Origin: JALZDI01 sp965653225
GTDB taxonomy: Bacteria > Actinomycetota > Actinomycetes > Propionibacteriales > Nocardioidaceae
Length of the DNA stretch: 14,574 nt
Assembly: GCA_965653225.1 (NCBI GenBank)
Contig: CBFGZI010000097.1
Span: 1 to 14,574, forward strand
Direction: 5' to 3'
The position numbers and the translations under genes are program-made. Below the pieces are notes generated by a model. The model saw nothing but the letters and a program-made list of their open reading frames with translations. It was not told the origin of the DNA and searched no databases. Numbering within the stretch: the stretch's first letter is position 1; the number at the start of each line of letters is the position of its first letter. Of the stretch, positions 12,978 to 14,574 are shown one piece after another.

Positions 12978-13270
12978 GCCAGACGAGCCGTCGCGACTGG
13001 CCGCTGTGGGAGGTGTTCATCCGCTCCCGCCGCGGGCTGTCGCACACCCACGTGGGCTCGCTGCACGCGCCCGACGCGGAGATGGCCGTACGCAACGCCC
13101 GTGACCTGTACACCCGGCGGCAGGAGGGCGTGTCGATCTGGGTGGTCCCCGCCGCCCAGATCGTGGCGTCCAGCCCCGACGAGAAGGACTCCTTCTTCGA
13201 CCCCGCCGCCGACAAGATCTACCGGCACCCGACCTTCTACGACATCCCGGAGGGGGTCGACCACCTGTGA
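12974..13270 (+). CDS. paaB: 1,2-phenylacetyl-CoA epoxidase, subunit B
   Basis: PaaB is the small non-catalytic subunit that bridges PaaA-PaaC units of the epoxidase complex. The 98-residue length is standard, as are the core motifs DWPLWEVFIRSRRGLSHTHVGS (8-29), DAEMAVRNARDLYTRRQEG (34-52), SIWVVPAAQI (54-63) and the C-terminal KIYRHPTFYDIP (81-92). The ATG overlaps the paaA stop (ATGA), and the stop overlaps the paaC GTG (GTGA), so all three subunits are translationally coupled. This fits a fixed-ratio complex. Confidence 0.97.
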   Translation: MSQTSRRDWPLWEVFIRSRRGLSHTHVGSLHAPDAEMAVRNARDLYTRRQEGVSIWVVPAAQIVASSPDEKDSFFDPAADKIYRHPTFYDIPEGVDHL

Positions 13271-14034
13271 ACGCCGCAGCCAACGGCGACCGCACCTGGC
13301 AGTACGCGCTCCGGCTGGGCGACGACGCGCTGGTGCTGTCGCAGCGCCTGGGGGAGTGGATCGCCGCGTCCCCGCAGCTGGAGGAGGACGTCGCGGTCGG
13401 CAACATCGCGCTCGACCTGCTCGGCCAGGCCCGCTCGCTGCTCACCCGGGCCGGGGAGCTGGAGGGCGATGGTCGCGACGAGGACGCGCTGGCGTACTTC
13501 CGCGACGAGCGCGACTTCACCAACGTGCACCTGTGCGAGCTGCCCAACGGCGACTTCGCGCACACCATGGCCCGGCTGCTGGTGTTCTCGTCGTACCAGT
13601 CCGAGCTCTACGCCCAGCTGTCCACCTCGCGTGACGAGACGCTCGCGGCGGTGGCGGCCAAGGCGCTGAAGGAGGTCAGCTACCACCGCGACCACGCCAC
13701 ACAGTGGATGCTGCGCCTGGGTGACGGCACCGACGAGTCCCACCGTCGCGCGCAGGCCGCGCTCGAGGCGATCTGGCCCTACACCGCCGAGCTGTTCGAG
13801 ACCGACGAGCTGACCGACGCGCTCGTCGCCGAGGGCGTCGCCGCCGACCCGGCGGCCATGCAGGCGCCCTGGCAGACCTACCTCACCACCGTGCTCGAGA
13901 AGGCGACCCTGTCGGTGCCCGACACCGCACCCGTCGTCACCGGCGGCCGCCGCGGCATCCACACCGAGCAGATGGGGTTCCTTCTCGCCGAGATGCAGCA
14001 CCTGGCCCGTTCGCACCCCGGAGCGAGGTGGTGA
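13267..14034 (+). CDS. paaC: 1,2-phenylacetyl-CoA epoxidase, structural subunit C
   Basis: PaaC is a ferritin-like protein without a working metal site that pairs with PaaA and stabilises it. The 255 residues carry the expected motifs: RLGDDALVLSQRLGEW (16-31), NIALDLLGQAR (46-56), FRDERDFTNVHLCELPNGDF (78-97), EVSYHRDHATQWMLRLGDGT (136-155) and GIHTEQMGFLLAEMQHLAR (230-248). The start GTG at 13267 overlaps the paaB stop by 4 bases, and the end overlaps paaD. A short, poorly conserved N-terminus (NAAANGDR) precedes the first helix. Confidence 0.96.
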   Translation: MNAAANGDRTWQYALRLGDDALVLSQRLGEWIAASPQLEEDVAVGNIALDLLGQARSLLTRAGELEGDGRDEDALAYFRDERDFTNVHLCELPNGDFAHTMARLLVFSSYQSELYAQLSTSRDETLAAVAAKALKEVSYHRDHATQWMLRLGDGTDESHRRAQAALEAIWPYTAELFETDELTDALVAEGVAADPAAMQAPWQTYLTTVLEKATLSVPDTAPVVTGGRRGIHTEQMGFLLAEMQHLARSHPGARW

Positions 14035-14555
14035 CGACGATGAGCCCCAGCGCGACCGCACGGACTCACGACCTCGAGGCCCTGCGCGCCGTCGTGGCCG
14101 CGGTGCCCGACCCCGAGGTCCCCGTGCTGACCATCGACGACCTCGGTGTGCTGCGTGACGTGTCCGTCGACGAGACCGGGCACGTCGAGGTGACGATAAC
14201 GCCGACATACTCCGGCTGCCCCGCGATGGACACCATCCGCGCCGACATCGCGGACCGGCTGGCCGAGCGCGGCCACCACGACGTGCACGTCGCGCTCGTG
14301 CTGTCGCCGGCCTGGACCACCGACTGGATGAGTGACGAGGGGCGCCGCAAGCTGCTCGACTACGGCATCGCCCCGCCGAGCCGTTCCGCCCATGGAGGCG
14401 ATGCCGGTCCGGTGCCGCTGACGCTGTCACTCCGCTGCCCGCAGTGCGGCTCGCCCAACACCCGCGAGCTCAGCCGCTTCGGCTCCACCGCATGCAAGTC
14501 GCTGTGGGTGTGCAACGCCTGCCGTGAGCCCTTCGACCACTTCAAGGCGATCTAG
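14031..14555 (+). CDS. paaD: Phenylacetyl-CoA epoxidase maturation protein PaaD (DUF59)
   Basis: PaaD is needed for an active epoxidase and is thought to help insert metal or iron-sulfur clusters. The N-terminal half is a MIP18/DUF59 domain with AVPDPEVPVLTIDDLGVLRD (24-43) and the conserved TPTYSGCPAM (58-67, Cys63). The C-terminal half is a zinc-ribbon-like segment with CPQCGS (136-141) and CNAC (161-164), plus Cys155. The 174-residue form starts at the GTG at 14031, whose GTGA overlap with the paaC stop copies the coupling of the other paa genes. The in-frame GTG at 14028 and ATG at 14040 are alternatives. The stop TAG directly abuts the ATG of the next gene. Confidence 0.94.
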   Translation: MTTMSPSATARTHDLEALRAVVAAVPDPEVPVLTIDDLGVLRDVSVDETGHVEVTITPTYSGCPAMDTIRADIADRLAERGHHDVHVALVLSPAWTTDWMSDEGRRKLLDYGIAPPSRSAHGGDAGPVPLTLSLRCPQCGSPNTRELSRFGSTACKSLWVCNACREPFDHFKAI

Positions 14556-14574
14556 ATGACGACCGCCACGACCG
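14556..14574 (+). CDS. paaE: Start of next gene, probably paaE, cut by window edge
   Basis: An ATG lies immediately after the paaD stop and opens M-T-T-A-T-T before the window ends. In the usual paaABCDE order the next gene encodes the flavin / iron-sulfur reductase that passes electrons from NADPH to PaaA. Only six full codons are visible, so the identity rests on position alone. Confidence 0.5.

Overview
The window comes from a high-GC Gram-positive bacterium (Actinomycetota). It has strong G/C bias at third codon positions, many GTG starts, 4-base stop/start overlaps, an actinobacterial ribF / rpsO / pnp / M16 peptidase / dapB neighbourhood, and TAnnnT -10 boxes that sit directly in front of start codons. 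A relative of Nocardioidaceae or Kribbellaceae is plausible, but this is inference and the sequence alone does not settle it.

Left block (1-3145): a secreted SGNH/GDSL esterase on the minus strand diverges from ribF (bifunctional riboflavin kinase / FAD synthetase). ribF overlaps by 4 bases a six-helix membrane protein of unknown function. That gene ends inside a 13-bp tandem repeat.

Central housekeeping block (3214-9780): rpsO has its own leader and a strong hairpin terminator. pnp (polynucleotide phosphorylase) follows after a 299-base leader rich in dyad symmetry and overlaps an M16 zinc peptidase by 4 bases. A 13-bp inverted repeat separates these from a small nucleoside-hydrolase-like protein, which converges on a GlsB/YeaQ-type membrane protein. 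dapB (lysine / peptidoglycan precursor pathway) then leads a two-gene unit with a membrane protein carrying a single TPR.

Accessory stretch (9781-11828): an intergenic cluster of six copies of a 21-bp motif, three in each orientation, lies between convergent genes. Beyond it on the minus strand are a tiny two-helix membrane protein, a GNAT acetyltransferase and a CGNR zinc-finger putative regulator. A short Arg-rich protein diverges from the regulator. The region between these two holds a 13-bp direct repeat that overlaps or abuts both predicted -10 boxes.

Right block (11860-14574): the phenylacetyl-CoA epoxidase operon paaABCD, with the first codons of the next gene (by position probably paaE) at the edge. 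The cistrons are coupled by 4-base overlaps. A promoter framed by an ATGTTAC / GTAACAT dyad drives the operon. It encodes oxygen-dependent epoxidation of phenylacetyl-CoA in aerobic phenylacetate breakdown. No paa regulator lies in the window.

I found no complete mobile element, CRISPR array, tRNA or rRNA. The most unusual non-coding signals are the six-copy repeat cluster, the dyads in front of pnp, paaA and the nucleosidase, and the repeated leaderless-type promoter layout.
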